Of a DNA stretch of 64,000 bases, positions 9,669 through 18,093 are shown in pieces. Where the stretch lies: NCBI RefSeq assembly GCF_000235425.2, contig NZ_KI912266.1:3167671-3231670 (forward strand), given 5' to 3'. Origin of the DNA: Pseudofrankia saprophytica (GTDB lineage: Bacteria; Actinomycetota; Actinomycetes; Frankiales; Frankiaceae). The first letter of the stretch is position 1; each line of letters begins with the position of its first letter. The notes beneath the pieces were generated by a model that worked only from the letters and a program-made list of their open reading frames with translations, did no database searches and had not been told where the DNA came from. Both the position numbers and the translations under genes were made by a program.

Positions 9669-10097
9669 ATGAAGCCCGCGGGCGGCCCGGTTGCCGCTGA
9701 GGGCCGGCCGGTGCCGGTGGTCGACGATGGCAGCCGTGACTTCTGGCTCGGCGGTGCCGGCGGGCAGCTTCTGATCAGGGCCTGCACCGGGTGCGACCGG
9801 TTGTTTCATCCGCCGGCGCCTATCTGCCCGCACTGCTGGTCCCGTGCGGTCACGTACCGGGCGGTGTCCGGGCGGGGGGCGGTCGAGTCCTACACGGTGG
9901 TGCGTCGGCCGTGGGTGCCGGGCTATGAGCCGCCCTATGTCGTGGCTCGGGTGGTGCTGGCCGAGCAGCCGGACCTGCGCCTGTTGACCAACGTGGTCGG
10001 CTGTGACGTCGAGGCGGTCACCACCGGCATGCCGGTCGAGGTGACCTTTGAGCGGCGAGGTGACGTGTTCGTGCCCATGTTCAGGCCGGTCGCATGA
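9669..10097 (+). CDS. Zn-ribbon/OB-fold DUF35 protein
   Basis: A 142-residue DUF35 protein. The zinc ribbon is C39-x2-C42 with C53-x2-C56 (ACTGC and CPHC), followed by an OB fold (GAVESYTVVRRPW, VARVVLAEQPDLRLLTNVVG). Proteins of this family are partners of thiolase-like enzymes, and known partnerships include retro-aldol cleavage of acyl-CoA side chains in steroid degradation. Its TGA overlaps the ATG of the thiolase-like gene (ATGA), the usual arrangement for a heteromeric complex. Confidence 0.88.
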   Translation: MKPAGGPVAAEGRPVPVVDDGSRDFWLGGAGGQLLIRACTGCDRLFHPPAPICPHCWSRAVTYRAVSGRGAVESYTVVRRPWVPGYEPPYVVARVVLAEQPDLRLLTNVVGCDVEAVTTGMPVEVTFERRGDVFVPMFRPVA

Positions 10098-11257
10098 CCG
10101 CCGAACGCCAGGCGATCATCTCCGGCATCGGAAGGTCGGCTACCGGCAGACGCCTCAACCAGTCCGCGACCGAGCTGACCCTGGACGCCTGCCTCCAGGC
10201 CGTCGCGGACGCCGGCCTGACTCCGCGCGAGATCGACGGTCTCGCGTCCTGGCCCGACTACCAGGCCCCGTTCGGCTTCGGCGGGCCCCGCGTCGGCGAG
10301 CTGCACTCGCTTCTGCGGCTGGACCTGTCGTGGATTCTCGGCTGCGGCGACGGCGCCAACGTCACCGGCATCCTCGGCATCGCCGCGCACGCGGTAGCGG
10401 CCGGGCTCGCGCGCCACGTGCTGGTCTACCGCACCGTCACCGAGGCGACCGCGCAGGGCGCCGGCCGGCGCCCGGCCGTGATGGCCGCGCCCGGAGCGGC
10501 CGCGGACTGGAAGTCCGCCTACGGGGTCGGCTCGCCCGCGCAGCTCGCCGCGCTGTGGGCCCGTCACCACTTCGACCGCTACGGCACCACCCGAGACCAG
10601 CTCGGCTGGGTCGCGGTGAACAACCGGCGCCATGCCGCCGCCCATCCGACCGCGATCTACCGTGAGCCGATGACGATCGAGGACTACCTCGCGGGGCGGA
10701 TGATCAGTGAACCGCTGTGCGTCTTCGACTGCGACGTCCCGGCCGACGGGTCGATCGCCTTCGTCATCTCTCACGTCGACCACCGCCGTGACGTCGACCG
10801 GCCCGTCTACTTCGAAGCCGTGGGCGGTGGGCGACCCATGACCTCCAGCTGGGAGTTCTGGCCCGACCTCGACGTCATGGCGGCGATGCCGGCGGCCCAG
10901 CAGATGTGGTCGCGCACCTCCTTGCGGCCCGCGGACGTCGACGTCGCCGGCATCTACGACGGGTTCAGCATCTTCGTCCTGTACTGGCTGGAGGCGCTGG
11001 GCTTCTGCGGCCGGGGCGAGTCGGGACCGTTCGTCGAGGGTGGCAAACGGATCTCCCTTGACGGTGAGCTGCCGCTCAACACGTCCGGCGGCCAGCTGTC
11101 GGAAGGCCGTTACCTCGGCTTCGGCCTGGCCTACGAGGCCTTCCTGCAGCTCCGCGGCCAGGCCGGTGCCCGTCAGGTCGCGGACGCGGAGGTCGGTCTG
11201 GTCACCGGTGGCGGCGGCCCGCTCGCACAGGCCTTCCTCTTCGCCAACGACCGCTGA
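10094..11257 (+). CDS. Thiolase-like protein (lipid-transfer / retro-aldolase type)
   Basis: A 387-residue thiolase-superfamily protein. The C-terminal segment NTSGGQLSEGRYLGFG corresponds to the NxxGGxLxxGHPxG block of thiolases, but GHP is replaced by GRY, so the catalytic His of true thiolases is missing. The nucleophilic-Cys region reads ILGCGDGAN rather than the canonical CASG-type motif. This pattern, with an overlapping DUF35 gene, resembles the Ltp2-type aldolases that split an acyl-CoA side chain without CoA attack. The assignment as an aldolase partner is inference. Confidence 0.8.
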   Translation: MTAERQAIISGIGRSATGRRLNQSATELTLDACLQAVADAGLTPREIDGLASWPDYQAPFGFGGPRVGELHSLLRLDLSWILGCGDGANVTGILGIAAHAVAAGLARHVLVYRTVTEATAQGAGRRPAVMAAPGAAADWKSAYGVGSPAQLAALWARHHFDRYGTTRDQLGWVAVNNRRHAAAHPTAIYREPMTIEDYLAGRMISEPLCVFDCDVPADGSIAFVISHVDHRRDVDRPVYFEAVGGGRPMTSSWEFWPDLDVMAAMPAAQQMWSRTSLRPADVDVAGIYDGFSIFVLYWLEALGFCGRGESGPFVEGGKRISLDGELPLNTSGGQLSEGRYLGFGLAYEAFLQLRGQAGARQVADAEVGLVTGGGGPLAQAFLFANDR

Positions 11258-11425
11258 ATCAACGTGGCTGGGGAGGGCCTGATCGGGCTGCCTCACGACC
11301 AGGCCGGCGCCGATGGGCGACGTCATGCTCGTGACCTGCCGGCCTCATCCTTTGCGTGATCCACCGGCGGTGCCGACGCGGGTGACGCTGGCGGCCAGAT
11401 CCATCCCTTGCGCATCTCCCCCGAG

Positions 11426-11460
11426 TTGTATACAAATGAGAACCCGGGTCTTGTATACAA
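11426..11460. promoter_or_regulatory. Operator pair TTGTATACAA x2 before the E1 operon
   Basis: Two perfect palindromes at 11426-11435 and 11451-11460, centres 25 bp apart, ending about 97 bp before the E1 alpha start. Read on the minus strand the spacer carries CCCGGGTTCT, nearly the same as the CCGGGTTCT between the sites at 18005-18038, so this pair is inverted relative to that one. Confidence 0.82.
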
Positions 11461-11557
11461 AAGGTGATGTAGCGCTTCGCTGTCGCTGGCGATCGGCCCT
11501 CCGGCCCTCGCTGAGCCGCCGCCATCGTCGCGGACCGGGTTGGGAAGGGGAACGGAT

Positions 11558-12556
11558 GTGAAGACGGATCGAACCGCGGGCGTGTCGCCGAGCGTGCAGC
11601 GCCGGTTGTACGAGCTGATGGTGCTGATGAAGGCGGCCGACGACCGGTTGGGCAGGGGGATCGCGTCGGGCGAGCTGCAGTGCGTGTACTGGCCGTCACG
11701 GGGGCAGGAGGCGATCGCCGCGGCAATGGGGGTGTGTCTTCGGCCGGATGACCAGCTGGTCACGACCTATCGGGGGTTGCACGACCTGATCGGTAAGGGT
11801 GTGCCGCTGGTGGAGATCTACGGCGAGATGCTGGGCCGGCGGGTGGGGGCAGGCCGGGGCAAGGGCGGGACGATGCACATCGCCCGCCCGGAGTCTGGCG
11901 TCATGCTGTCGACCGGGATCGTGGGAGCCGGACCACCGGTAGCGGTGGGGTTGGCGATGGCCGCACGGCGCAAGGGTCTCGATCGGGTCGCCGTCGCGAG
12001 CTTCGGTGACGGGGCGACCAACACCGGTTCGTTCCATGAGGCCGCGAACATGGCGGCGCTGTGGGACCTACCGCTGGTGCTGGTGTGCCAGAACAACCTG
12101 TATGCCGAGATGACGGCCACTGAGCACACGATGAAGATTGCTCACGTCGCGGATCGGGCGGCTGGGTATGGGATGCCGGGCATCCGCGTGGACGGTAACG
12201 ATCCGCTTGCGCTTGTCGCCGCGTTGACGGGGGCGGTGGAGCGGGCGCGCGGCGGGGGCGGGCCGACGCTGCTGGAGTGTGTGACGTTTCGGTTCCGTGG
12301 TCACTACTTCGGGGATCCGATGGCGTATATCCCGGCCGAGCAGTTGGCTGCCGCTATGGCGGCTGATCCCATCCCGCGGTTCCGGTCTCTGCAGCTCTCG
12401 GCCGGGATCTGCGATGAGCAGGACCTCGCGGGCATCGAGGCGGCCGCCGTCGCGGCGGTCGAGGAGGCGGTGGCCACTGTGTTGGCGGCACCGGTCCCGT
12501 CTTTGGACGAGCTTGATCGTGATGTGTATGCCGACTCGCGTAACTGCCCGGCATAG
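11558..12556 (+). CDS. Thiamine-diphosphate dehydrogenase E1 component, alpha subunit
   Basis: A 332-residue E1 alpha of the pyruvate/branched-chain/acetoin dehydrogenase type. The ThDP motif begins GDGATN at residues 150-155 and closes with NN at 179-180, and GRGKGGTMH (about 99-107) matches the conserved loop before it. The GTG at 11558 was chosen because GGGAAGGGG sits seven bases upstream. It pairs with the E1 beta gene that follows. The enzyme should decarboxylate a 2-oxo acid, or cleave an acetoin-like ketol, and pass the acyl group to a lipoyl arm. It opens the operon directly downstream of an operator pair. Confidence 0.9.
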   Translation: MKTDRTAGVSPSVQRRLYELMVLMKAADDRLGRGIASGELQCVYWPSRGQEAIAAAMGVCLRPDDQLVTTYRGLHDLIGKGVPLVEIYGEMLGRRVGAGRGKGGTMHIARPESGVMLSTGIVGAGPPVAVGLAMAARRKGLDRVAVASFGDGATNTGSFHEAANMAALWDLPLVLVCQNNLYAEMTATEHTMKIAHVADRAAGYGMPGIRVDGNDPLALVAALTGAVERARGGGGPTLLECVTFRFRGHYFGDPMAYIPAEQLAAAMAADPIPRFRSLQLSAGICDEQDLAGIEAAAVAAVEEAVATVLAAPVPSLDELDRDVYADSRNCPA

Positions 12557-12589
12557 CGGCCGCCCCGGCCGGTACCTACCTGTGTAGAG

Positions 12590-13606
12590 GTGGACGTGGA
12601 CGAACGACGGATGACGATGACCGAGGCGTTGAACCTGGCGTTAGATCAGGCGTTGGCGCGTGACGAGGGCGTTTTCCTGTTGGGCGAGGATATCGCCGAT
12701 CCGGGGGCGTCTGGTCCGACGAAAGGCCTGTCGACGAAGTACGGCGTCGACCGGGTGCTGGATACGCCGATCTCGGAGGCGGCGATCGTGGGCGCGGCCA
12801 TCGGCGCGGCGATGGAGGGGTTCCGCCCCGTCGCCGAGATTATGATTATGGATTTTATCGGGATCGCGGCCGATCAGCTCGTCAACCATGCGGCGAAGCT
12901 GCGGTTCATGACCGGTGGGCGGACGAGCTCGCCTATCACGGTGCGTACGCAGGTGTATGGCGGGATCGGGACCGGGGCGACGCATTCACAGTCGTTGGAG
13001 GCTTGGTTCATGCATATCCCGGGGTTGAAGGTGATCGTGCCCTCGACGCCGCGAGACGGCAAGGGCCTGCTGACGTCGGCGATCTTCGATGACGACCCGT
13101 GCCTGTTTGTCGAGACGATCCGGTTGCGCGGCCAGCGCGGGATGGTCCCGACCGATCCGGCGTTCGCGATCCCGCTTGGTCAGGCGGAGGTGAAGCGGCC
13201 GGGTACTGACGTCACGTTGGTCAGCTATGGCCGGGGAGTGGTCGAGGCGCTCGGGGCGGCCACCAGGCTCGAGAAGGAGGGGATCAGCGCCGAGGTGCTC
13301 GACCTGCGCACCCTGGTCCCGCTTGACGTGCCGGCGATGCTCGAGTCCGTGGGCCGCACGAGGCGGGCCGTCGTCGTGCACGACGCCGTCCAGTTCGCGG
13401 GGCCTGGCGCGGAGATCGCCTCGATCCTGCACAGCGAGCTTTTCGGCGTGTTGGCGGCGCCGGTGGAGCGGGTGGGTGCCCGATTCGTGCCGGCTCCGGC
13501 GGCACCGGCGCTCGAGTCCCAGATATATCCGAGCGCTGAGCGCATCGTCGCGGCTGTTGGTCGGACGCTGCGGGGCGCGACGGTTAAGGCAGGCGTTCAT
13601 GACTGA
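12590..13606 (+). CDS. Thiamine-diphosphate dehydrogenase E1 component, beta subunit
   Basis: A 338-residue transketolase-like E1 beta. MTMTEALNLALDQAL, VFLLGEDI, TPISEAAIVGAAIGAAM and the C-terminal half DLRTLVPLD with VVVHDAVQFAG are standard for the family. GTG at 12590 or 12596 are both possible starts, and AGAGG lies just before. It forms the E1 heterotetramer with the preceding gene. Its last codons overlap the start of the lipoyl-domain gene by 8 bp, so the three products are likely made together. Confidence 0.9.
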   Translation: MDVDERRMTMTEALNLALDQALARDEGVFLLGEDIADPGASGPTKGLSTKYGVDRVLDTPISEAAIVGAAIGAAMEGFRPVAEIMIMDFIGIAADQLVNHAAKLRFMTGGRTSSPITVRTQVYGGIGTGATHSQSLEAWFMHIPGLKVIVPSTPRDGKGLLTSAIFDDDPCLFVETIRLRGQRGMVPTDPAFAIPLGQAEVKRPGTDVTLVSYGRGVVEALGAATRLEKEGISAEVLDLRTLVPLDVPAMLESVGRTRRAVVVHDAVQFAGPGAEIASILHSELFGVLAAPVERVGARFVPAPAAPALESQIYPSAERIVAAVGRTLRGATVKAGVHD

Positions 13607-13841
13607 CTTTACGATCCGTATCCCTCGGATATCGGTGGCGATCTCGGAGTCGGAGCTCACGGAGCTGCTCGTCGACGAGGGAGGGCATGTCACCGAGGGC
13701 GCCCCGCTGTTCGTCATCGCCACGGACAAGGCCGAGAACGAGGTCGCCGCTGGTGCGTCCGGCACCGTCCAGTGGAGCGGTGAGGTCGAGACGGTCTACG
13801 AGATCGGGGCCGAGATCGGGACTATCCGCACATCGGGCTGA
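13599..13841 (+). CDS. Free-standing biotinyl/lipoyl attachment domain protein
   Basis: An 80-residue protein that is only a lipoyl domain: FTIRIPRISVAISESELTEL, then the attachment loop ATDKAENEVAAG with the candidate lipoyl-lysine in DKA, then a return strand. No peripheral-subunit-binding domain and no E2 acyltransferase domain follow, and neither E2 nor E3 genes are in the window. It overlaps the E1 beta gene. It could be a mobile acyl carrier fed by E1, using an E2 encoded elsewhere or handing the acyl group to another acceptor. Confidence 0.82.
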   Translation: MTDFTIRIPRISVAISESELTELLVDEGGHVTEGAPLFVIATDKAENEVAAGASGTVQWSGEVETVYEIGAEIGTIRTSG

Positions 13842-13868
13842 CGCCCACGCGGAAGGAGATTGCTGTCG

Positions 13869-15212
13869 ATGGCCATCACCGACGATCGACGACCCGTCGC
13901 CACTCGCGATGTGCCGTACGCGATGCGGGACCGGTTACACGTGCCTCGCGAGCGCTACTACGACCGGGAGTTCTTCGAGCTGGAGAAGGAGCACCTGTGG
14001 CCGCGGGTCTGGCAGATGGCGTGCCGGGCCGAGGAGATCCCCCGGCCCGGGGACTTCGTCGAGTACGAGATCTGCGACCAGTCGATTCTGGTGGTGCGTC
14101 AGCCTGACGGGTCGGTCAAGGCGTTCCACAACGCGTGCCGTCATCGGGCGACCCAGCTGTGCAAGGGTTCCGGGCGGCTGCCTGGCGGGCAGATCGTGTG
14201 CCCGTTCCACGGCTGGCGCTGGAACCTCGACGGCACCAACTCCTTCGTGTACGGCGCCGACGGGTTCGCGCCGGAGTCTCTGCGCCCGGACGACATCCGG
14301 CTGGTCGAATGCAAGGTCGAGGAGTGGGGGGCCTGCGTCTGGGTCAACATGGACCCGGGTGCCCGCCCGCTACGGGAGGCGCTCGCCCCGGCGGCGGACG
14401 CGCTGGACGCGGTCGGCGCCGAGAACATGCGTGTGTGGTGGTGGAAGGAGACCATCCTCAACGCAAACTGGAAGACCGCCCAGGAGGCTTTCCACGAGGG
14501 CTACCACGTGATGTCCACGCATCCGCAGCTCACCTTCGGCCAAGGTGAGGACTACCCGTACTCCAACGTCGAGTACATCCCGCTCGAGAACGGCCACGGC
14601 CGCTTCCTGGGGCGGTTCGACCCGACCGCGGGCGGCATCTCCCAGGGGCGGGGCGCGGAGGCTTTCCTGTCGCGGTCGCAGACGTTGTGGGAAGGGCAGG
14701 ACGCGATGACGCTGGAACGCGACCTGCATGTCTTCCGGGGGATGCGCAACCGGGTCCCGCCCGGCGAGGACTTCGCGACCGCGGCCATCAAGGCGCTGTT
14801 CGACTACGCCGAGGGCGCCGGCATACCGCTGCGCCCGACGCCGGAGGGCATGCGGATGTGGGGCGGCGAGGTGTTCCTGTTCCCCAACTTCATCGTGATC
14901 CCCCAGTTCGGCAACGCGCTGTCCTACCGGATCCGTCCCCACAATGACGATCCCGAGTGGTGCCGCTTCGAGGTGTGGTCGTTGACCATGTACCCGGAGG
15001 GCGAGGAGCCCGGCCGGCCGAAGCTGAAGGGCCGCTTCGCCGCCGACGACACCGAGAACTGGGGCCTGATCCCGCGCCAGGACTTCAGCAACATCGAGCG
15101 CCAGCAACGCGGCCTGCATTCCCGGAGCTTCCGACAGCATCGGCTGGCCACGGAATGGGAGCCGATCATCAGCAACATGCACGTCGAGCTCGACCGCTAC
15201 CTCGCCGGCTGA
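13869..15212 (+). CDS. Rieske-type aromatic-ring-hydroxylating oxygenase, large subunit
   Basis: A 447-residue oxygenase. The Rieske centre is C90-x-H92 with C111-x2-H114. The mononuclear iron site lies in NWKTAQEAFHEGYHVMSTHP (from 200), with H213 and H218 as ligands and E210 near the bridging position. AGGAG lies about ten bases before the ATG at 13869. A ferredoxin gene three positions downstream can deliver electrons. No reductase is adjacent. Such enzymes dihydroxylate or monohydroxylate aromatic and alicyclic substrates or demethylate ethers. Confidence 0.92.
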   Translation: MAITDDRRPVATRDVPYAMRDRLHVPRERYYDREFFELEKEHLWPRVWQMACRAEEIPRPGDFVEYEICDQSILVVRQPDGSVKAFHNACRHRATQLCKGSGRLPGGQIVCPFHGWRWNLDGTNSFVYGADGFAPESLRPDDIRLVECKVEEWGACVWVNMDPGARPLREALAPAADALDAVGAENMRVWWWKETILNANWKTAQEAFHEGYHVMSTHPQLTFGQGEDYPYSNVEYIPLENGHGRFLGRFDPTAGGISQGRGAEAFLSRSQTLWEGQDAMTLERDLHVFRGMRNRVPPGEDFATAAIKALFDYAEGAGIPLRPTPEGMRMWGGEVFLFPNFIVIPQFGNALSYRIRPHNDDPEWCRFEVWSLTMYPEGEEPGRPKLKGRFAADDTENWGLIPRQDFSNIERQQRGLHSRSFRQHRLATEWEPIISNMHVELDRYLAG

Positions 15213-15256
15213 AGGCGCCCACTCCACAACCATCGACTTCATCGGAGGGGTTCACC

Positions 15257-16939
15257 GTGGCGGACTCGGAGTACACGACCGACGTCGTCGTCGTGGGATC
15301 GGGCGGCGGGCTGGCCGGCGCCCTGACCGCGGCGGCGAGCGGGCTGGAAACGCTGGTGATAGAGAAGCAGCCGATGCTCGGCGGCTCGACGGCCATGTCG
15401 GGCGGCGTCCTGTGGCTGCCGAACAACCCGCTCATGCAGGACGAGGGCGTTCCCGACAGCCTCGAGGACGCCTTGGCGTACTTCGACTCGGTCGTCGGCG
15501 ACGTGGGTCCCGCGTCGTCGCCCGAGCGTCGGCTCGCCTACATCACCGAGGGCGCGAACATGGTCCGCTTCCTGCGGGAGCGGGGGCTGCGGTTCGAACG
15601 GTGCGAAGGCTACAGCGACTACTACGCACAGATGGCGGGTATCCGTGGTGGCAACGCCCGCGGGCGCTCCATCGAACCCGCCGTGACCAACGGCAAGGAA
15701 CTCGGGCCGTGGCTCGAGAAGCTGATGCCGGGCATGACGGTCGCGATGGGAATCGTCGTGATGACCCGCGAGGCGGCCACGCTGTCGATGGTCAAACGGA
15801 GGCCCAGGGCCATGCGCACCGCCGCACGCGTCGGCACACGGACAGCTGTCGGCCGGCTGCGGCGCCAGGCCCGCCTGGCCAACGGCGCGGCGCTGATCGC
15901 CCAGACCCTGAAAGCCGCCCTCGCGGCCGGGGCATCGGTGCGGACGAGCACCAGCCTGGTCGACCTCATCATGGAGGATGGCCGGGTGGCCGGCGTGGTG
16001 GCCCACCGGGACGGGCAGACCGTGCGGATCCACGCCCGCCGCGCCGTGCTGCTCAGCTCGGGCGGCTTCGCCCGCAACGCGCAGATGAGACAGAAATACT
16101 CGAAGCAACCGAACGACGCCTCGTGGACCATCGCCAACCCAGGCGACACCGGCGAAGCGATCGAGGCCGCCATCCACCACGGCGCCGCCGTCGACCTCAT
16201 GGACGAGGCACTGTGGATCCCGGCCTCCATGCAGCCCAGCGGCCGGCCGAGCATGCACAACGGCGAGCGCGGCAAACCCGGCTCGATCATCGTCGACAAG
16301 GGCGGCAAACGGTACTTCAACGAGGCAGTCTCCTACATGGAGGCCGGGCGGCAGATGTACGCCCACAACACCGACGGCGGCTCCATCCCCAGTTGGCTCA
16401 TCATCGACTCCCGCCACCGCGCCCGCTACCTGTTCGCCTTCCGTGCGAAGACCCCCGACGAGTGGCTCACCAGCGGCTACCTGAAGAAGGCCGACACGAT
16501 CGAACAGCTCGCCGAGGCCTGCGGCATCGACCCCGCCGGGCTGACGGTCACGGTGAAGCGGTTCAACACGTACGCGGAGCAGGGCAATGACCCGGACTTC
16601 CACCGCGGCGACGGCGCCCACGAGCGCTACCAGGGCGATTACGGCAGCAAGCCGAACGCCTCGCTCGGACCCCTCGCCAAGCCGCCGTTCTACGCCGTCG
16701 AGATCTATCCCAGCGACGTGGGCACCAGCGGCGGCCTGCTGTGCGACGAGCACGCCCGCGTCCTCGACGCCAACCACGACCCCATCCCCGGCCTCTACGC
16801 CGCCGGCAACTGCACCGCCTCGGTGATGGGCCGCACCTACCCCGGCGCCGGCGCGAGCATCGGCGGCAGCTTCGTGTTCTCCTACATCGGCATGAAACAC
16901 GCCGCGCTCGTCGCCTCCGGAGACAGCGTCGCCCGGTGA
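15257..16939 (+). CDS. FAD-binding dehydrogenase of the 3-ketosteroid delta-1-dehydrogenase type
   Basis: A 560-residue FAD-binding-2 family flavoprotein. The dinucleotide motif GSGGGLAG is at residues 14-21, followed by GGSTAMSGGVLWLPNN (42-57), a signature of KstD-like delta-1 dehydrogenases. The C terminus has the family's second FAD segment with YPGAGASIGGSFVF. GGAGGGG precedes the GTG at 15257. It should introduce a double bond next to a ring ketone. The steroid label comes from the family, and the real substrate may be another cyclic ketone. The stop overlaps the ferredoxin start. Confidence 0.88.
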   Translation: MADSEYTTDVVVVGSGGGLAGALTAAASGLETLVIEKQPMLGGSTAMSGGVLWLPNNPLMQDEGVPDSLEDALAYFDSVVGDVGPASSPERRLAYITEGANMVRFLRERGLRFERCEGYSDYYAQMAGIRGGNARGRSIEPAVTNGKELGPWLEKLMPGMTVAMGIVVMTREAATLSMVKRRPRAMRTAARVGTRTAVGRLRRQARLANGAALIAQTLKAALAAGASVRTSTSLVDLIMEDGRVAGVVAHRDGQTVRIHARRAVLLSSGGFARNAQMRQKYSKQPNDASWTIANPGDTGEAIEAAIHHGAAVDLMDEALWIPASMQPSGRPSMHNGERGKPGSIIVDKGGKRYFNEAVSYMEAGRQMYAHNTDGGSIPSWLIIDSRHRARYLFAFRAKTPDEWLTSGYLKKADTIEQLAEACGIDPAGLTVTVKRFNTYAEQGNDPDFHRGDGAHERYQGDYGSKPNASLGPLAKPPFYAVEIYPSDVGTSGGLLCDEHARVLDANHDPIPGLYAAGNCTASVMGRTYPGAGASIGGSFVFSYIGMKHAALVASGDSVAR

Positions 16940-17313
16940 CCGAACAGCGCGGCCGGCACGGGCGGGCACCGGTGGTGCACGTCGACCCCGTCGGGGCCGA
17001 CCTCGAGCTTGAGCCCGGTGAGACGATCATCGAAGCCGCCTGGCGTCTCGGGTACCACTGGCCGACAACCTGTTATGGCCAGGCGACGTGCACGGTGTGT
17101 CATCTCGAGGTGCTCGCCGGCGACGAGCACCTCACCCCCGCCGACGAAGAGGAGCGGCACGCCCTCGAGAACCGGCTTCCCGGGGCTGATCGCCGTGATC
17201 TCGCCCGGCTACGACTGGCCTGCCGGGCGCGGGCAACCGGCGACGTCACCGTACGGAAAAAGGGCGTTCGACGTCAGGAGACCGTGCCGATTCCCCCGGC
17301 TGGGCCACTGTGA
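16936..17313 (+). CDS. Plant-type [2Fe-2S] ferredoxin
   Basis: A 125-residue ferredoxin beginning at a GTG that overlaps the preceding TGA. Cluster cysteines are C46, C52, C55 and C96 (C-x5-C-x2-C-x40-C), slightly longer in the first loop than the usual C-x4-C. It probably carries electrons to the Rieske oxygenase or from the flavoprotein of the same operon. The C-terminal tail after residue 100 is basic and lacks known motifs. Confidence 0.87.
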   Translation: MTEQRGRHGRAPVVHVDPVGADLELEPGETIIEAAWRLGYHWPTTCYGQATCTVCHLEVLAGDEHLTPADEEERHALENRLPGADRRDLARLRLACRARATGDVTVRKKGVRRQETVPIPPAGPL

Positions 17314-17367
17314 GGCAGGACGTCGGACTGCCCGAAATGGAGGAATGGAGACGTCGAGGAAGGTGCG

Positions 17368-17889
17368 ATGACACAGAGCGCGAGCTGCGAGCAGGCAGCG
17401 ATCCAGCAGCTGCTCGACAAGCAGGCGATTCGCGAGGCGATTCTGCGGTACTGCCGGGGCGTGGACCGGTGCGACCCGGATCTCATCAGCTCGGCGTATC
17501 ACCCCGACGCGATCGACATCCATGGCCGCCAGCGCTTCACGGGCGAAACCGTCGGGCAAGGCATCGTGGACCTCGTCCGCTCGGCGAAAGTCGCGATGAA
17601 CCACATCACGAATCAGCTCATCACCTTTCACGGCGATGGGACTGCCGGCTGCGAGACGTACTTCACCGTGTGGCAGAGCGCTGAGACCGAGGGCGGCGAT
17701 CGCCTCGTCGTCGCGCTCGGGCGATACGTCGACCGCTTCGAACGCCGCGCGGGCGGGTGGAAGATCGCACACCGGCTTGTGATCGTCGAGCTGACCCGCG
17801 TCATCCCTCCGGGCGACCTCATGAAGCCGCCTCTCGGTCTTGGTTCCCGGGACCGGAACGACCCGTCATACGCGGCGCTCGTGCCCTGA
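17368..17889 (+). CDS. SnoaL/NTF2-like protein
   Basis: A 173-residue protein of the SnoaL-4 type: DKQAIREAILRYCRGVDRCDPDLI, HPDAIDIHG, then NHITNQLITFHGDGTAGCETYF and a final WKIAHRLVIVE strand. Members include small cyclases, isomerases, dehydratases and the beta subunits of ring-hydroxylating dioxygenases. Its position as the last gene of the Rieske operon allows an accessory role there. GAGGAAGG precedes the ATG. Confidence 0.82.
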   Translation: MTQSASCEQAAIQQLLDKQAIREAILRYCRGVDRCDPDLISSAYHPDAIDIHGRQRFTGETVGQGIVDLVRSAKVAMNHITNQLITFHGDGTAGCETYFTVWQSAETEGGDRLVVALGRYVDRFERRAGGWKIAHRLVIVELTRVIPPGDLMKPPLGLGSRDRNDPSYAALVP

Positions 17890-18004
17890 CCTTCCCAGGC
17901 TCCGCGGTGGCTCGGCGGGGTCCTTCGGAGCTCTCGCGGGTGAGCGCCATGCACCGCGTCTCGCGGGCTGTCCATCGCTCCCACCGCGACCGATTGACGG
18001 ATTG

Positions 18005-18038
18005 TTGTATACAAGTGCCGGGTTCTTGTTGTATACAA
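18005..18038. promoter_or_regulatory. Operator pair TTGTATACAA x2 before the CoA-transferase operon
   Basis: Perfect palindromes at 18005-18014 and 18029-18038, centres 24 bp apart, 56 bp before the CoA-transferase start. The spacer contains CCGGGTTCTTG. Just downstream, 18041-18054 is a separate short inverted repeat, CCCTAC-AA-GTAGGG, which could be a hairpin in the leader or a second protein site. Confidence 0.82.
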
Positions 18039-18093
18039 GTCCCTACAAGTAGGGCGCCCGTGAGGCGATCGACGAGGATGCGAGGGCGAGGCG

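Noticed and set aside
15239-16969. 576-codon minus-strand frame
   Set aside because: Antisense to the FAD-binding dehydrogenase. The dehydrogenase frame has clear FAD motifs; this one has none.
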